Below are positions 62,257-64,000 of a DNA stretch of 64,000 nucleotides, one piece after another; position 1 is the first letter of the stretch; each line of letters begins with the position of its first letter. The notes under the pieces were generated by a model. It was not told where the DNA came from. It did no database searches and saw nothing but the letters and a program-made list of their open reading frames with translations. The translations under genes and the position numbers were made by a program. The DNA is taken from NCBI RefSeq assembly GCF_014201715.1, contig NZ_JACHFD010000008.1, positions 62,001 to 126,000 on the forward strand, in the 5' to 3' direction. This DNA comes from Haloferula luteola (GTDB lineage Bacteria; Verrucomicrobiota; Verrucomicrobiia; Verrucomicrobiales; Akkermansiaceae).

Positions 62257-64000
62257 ATGAACTCAAAGTCCAACCTCATGGGTACCGCCTTCCGATCGGC
62301 GGTCCTGATGTCCGCTCTTACCGGGATTTCCCACGCTCAAGCCGTCGCTGGCAGTGCTGGAGTCGATATGGGAGATACGGGCAATATCTACAATGCGCCC
62401 TACATCAACTACCCGTCACTCTATCCAGGTAGCCTCGACTGGTCTTCGCCAAGTCTGCAGGGATTTATCGTTCCTGCCGCCCAATTGACGGGGATTGACA
62501 CCTCGGGGAATGATATCAGCTACCTCGATCTCCTGCCGCTGCAATCGCAGTCCATGACGGTTGTGGACTCGACAGGTCCTGTGATCGCGATGACTGCAGG
62601 TGCCAGCGCCGGAGACCCCGGTGTCATTCAGATTTACGATCCGGTGAGTGACTCGATGATTTCGGTGCTCTCCGTGGACAGTTCGGGCAATCCGACGGTG
62701 GGTGGTTCTCCAGTGGTGACCAGCGCGAATGCGAGCACCTTGGGGGTTTCTCAATGGACGGATGCAGGAACTTACATCCACCCCAAAGACAATGACGCCA
62801 CCACGGGTTTTGCTGTCGATAAAACTTCAGGATTCGCCAGAATCGGAAGTGGGGGTAGCATTACGGATCATGCTCTGTCGGTAGCGAGAAGTAGCGACGA
62901 TCAGAATGCAAAATATGCGATTTATGCAGCAAATATATCTTCTGCTTCTTCCAATCAAAATACGACGAATGTCGGCGTTTATGCACGCCAACGTGTGAGT
63001 ATTGCGAGTGGAACTTCGAACTCCGGTTCTGGTATTTCGGTATTGGGTCTTGCCGAGATGGGTGGTGCTGGTACGATGAATGTTCTCAACGCCATCTATG
63101 GCGGAGTGGGAGCGCGATCTGCTGCGGAAACTGGGACGGTAAGTCTGGTTCGAGGTGTCTACGCAAATCCTGGGGTCGCAACGGGGCATAATGTGAAGTT
63201 CAGCTCAATCATTGGCGTTCAATCCACTCCAAGCAACTATGGTAGTCAAACGACCAGTACGATGTATGGGGGTTCGTTTGCTGTGCAGAGTTCTGGAACT
63301 CTATCCGGGGCAGTGACGACCGCGACAGGTTTGACAGTGTCAGTCGGTAATTCAAATTTCCCGAATCAAATCTCCACGGGCTACGCGATCAATGTTGGTC
63401 CGGTAGTTGCACAGGACTCATACGGTATCTATCAGACCTCGTACAATAATCAGAACTACTTGAATAGCCGCGTTGGAATAGGGGGGGTGGCTCCAGCTAT
63501 TTCTCAAGCCTATGTCTATAATTCTGGTTCGGAGTCATCGGTGGGTGTCGCAAGCGGTTCTTCAGCGCAGTGGGGTGTATACACCTTGGTGAATCCGAAC
63601 GTGAGTTTGTTGGCTGCGGCTTCCGCAGGCGCTAGAAATACCGGTGGTGCGTTCACTGCTAACTATCTGAATGAGACGGGAAGTCTCTCGACGCAAGTCG
63701 GCTCGGCCTCCTATGCAGGTACGCTATATACGGCGAATGCAGCAACGGTGAATGAAGTTACGGCTCTTTCCGGGATTGTTTACTCTCAGCAAGGGACCAT
63801 TGGGACGGCATATGGCTTGTATTTGGGTGCAAGTAGTGCGGTAACCGTTGGTGGAGTGACTTACTCTGGAACGATCACCAATAATTTTGGTGTATATCAA
63901 AGCGTTTCCGCACAGACCAACTACCTCGCGGGGAATATTGGTCTTGGGGTGATCGCTCCGACCACCCGTCTTGATCTTAATGGTCGAATGACCATTCGCC
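62257..64000 (+). CDS. Large exported fibre-like repeat protein, 3' end cut by window edge
   Basis: At least 581 residues and still open at 64000. A signal peptide (AVLMSALTGISHAQA) is followed by a Gly/Ser/Thr/Asn-rich beta-strand protein. Segments such as YLNSRVGIGGVAPAISQAYV and YLAGNIGLGVIAPTTRLDLNGRMTIR resemble the VGIGTTxPxxKLxVNG repeats that precede the chaperone (peptidase S74) end of tail fibres and adhesins. G+C falls inside the gene: 23 of 60 bases at 62881-62940 are G or C, against well over half in the flanks. It may be a surface adhesin or fibre acquired by transfer. The start ATG at 62257 begins the signal sequence. Confidence 0.8.
   Translation, partial: MNSKSNLMGTAFRSAVLMSALTGISHAQAVAGSAGVDMGDTGNIYNAPYINYPSLYPGSLDWSSPSLQGFIVPAAQLTGIDTSGNDISYLDLLPLQSQSMTVVDSTGPVIAMTAGASAGDPGVIQIYDPVSDSMISVLSVDSSGNPTVGGSPVVTSANASTLGVSQWTDAGTYIHPKDNDATTGFAVDKTSGFARIGSGGSITDHALSVARSSDDQNAKYAIYAANISSASSNQNTTNVGVYARQRVSIASGTSNSGSGISVLGLAEMGGAGTMNVLNAIYGGVGARSAAETGTVSLVRGVYANPGVATGHNVKFSSIIGVQSTPSNYGSQTTSTMYGGSFAVQSSGTLSGAVTTATGLTVSVGNSNFPNQISTGYAINVGPVVAQDSYGIYQTSYNNQNYLNSRVGIGGVAPAISQAYVYNSGSESSVGVASGSSAQWGVYTLVNPNVSLLAAASAGARNTGGAFTANYLNETGSLSTQVGSASYAGTLYTANAATVNEVTALSGIVYSQQGTIGTAYGLYLGASSAVTVGGVTYSGTITNNFGVYQSVSAQTNYLAGNIGLGVIAPTTRLDLNGRMTIR

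Overview
The window looks like a chromosomal segment from a Verrucomicrobiota bacterium, probably Verrucomicrobiia. This is an inference. It rests on high G+C; six secreted proteins ending in a PEP-CTERM sorting tail of the VPEPS...RRRR type; many exported glycoside hydrolases; a giant alpha-2-macroglobulin-like protein carrying a secretin-type module; and CotH-kinase and DUF4394 proteins. No rRNA, tRNA, CRISPR array or complete insertion sequence was recognised.

Layout. 1-10.2 kb: an edge-truncated exported protein, an MFS transporter, a DUF4394 PEP-CTERM protein, a GH35 beta-galactosidase, a lipid kinase, an EF-hand/CotH-kinase protein, a DEAD-box helicase and a Cof-type HAD phosphatase. 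10.2-17 kb: a pectin/uronate block with a DeoR regulator, a rhamnogalacturonan acetylesterase, a GH105-DUF4861 fusion and a three-gene TRAP transporter. 17-27 kb: a flavin-dependent halogenase, a tandem class II aldolase-fold protein, three PEP-CTERM proteins (two sharing a nearly identical 557-bp block), a GH2 enzyme, a glycine-zipper lipoprotein and a cysteine-free Cu/Zn superoxide dismutase. 27-34 kb: tandem PilT-type ATPases, then a tight five-gene operon led by an XRE-cupin regulator (GH88, sugar isomerase/epimerase fold, Gfo/Idh/MocA, SDR).

34-41 kb holds one 2,239-residue A2M-like protein with a secretin-type module inside it. 41-58.9 kb is mainly housekeeping: DadA/MnmC-like oxidoreductase, BipA, a Tat-exported MBL-fold protein, a Dabb protein, TM2 protein, 6-phosphogluconate dehydrogenase, PgsA, a TPM-domain operon, NagA, TrpE-TrpG, TruA, a DUF167 protein, RlmD-type methyltransferase and a TatD-type hydrolase.

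58.9-64 kb is the accessory part. A tyrosine recombinase is bracketed by two inverted copies of the same 22-bp hairpin, with further stem-loops and a degenerate 24-bp repeat on both sides. It is followed by a DNRLRE-like PEP-CTERM protein and by a long, lower-G+C, fibre-like exported protein that runs off the window end.

The genes read as those of a polysaccharide-degrading heterotroph. Exported enzymes trim galactosides, rhamnogalacturonan and uronate-containing glycans, and TRAP and intracellular oxidoreductases take up and process the products. The best candidates for undescribed biology are the A2M-secretin fusion, the recombinase bracketed by inverted hairpins beside a fibre gene, and the halogenase/aldolase pair.
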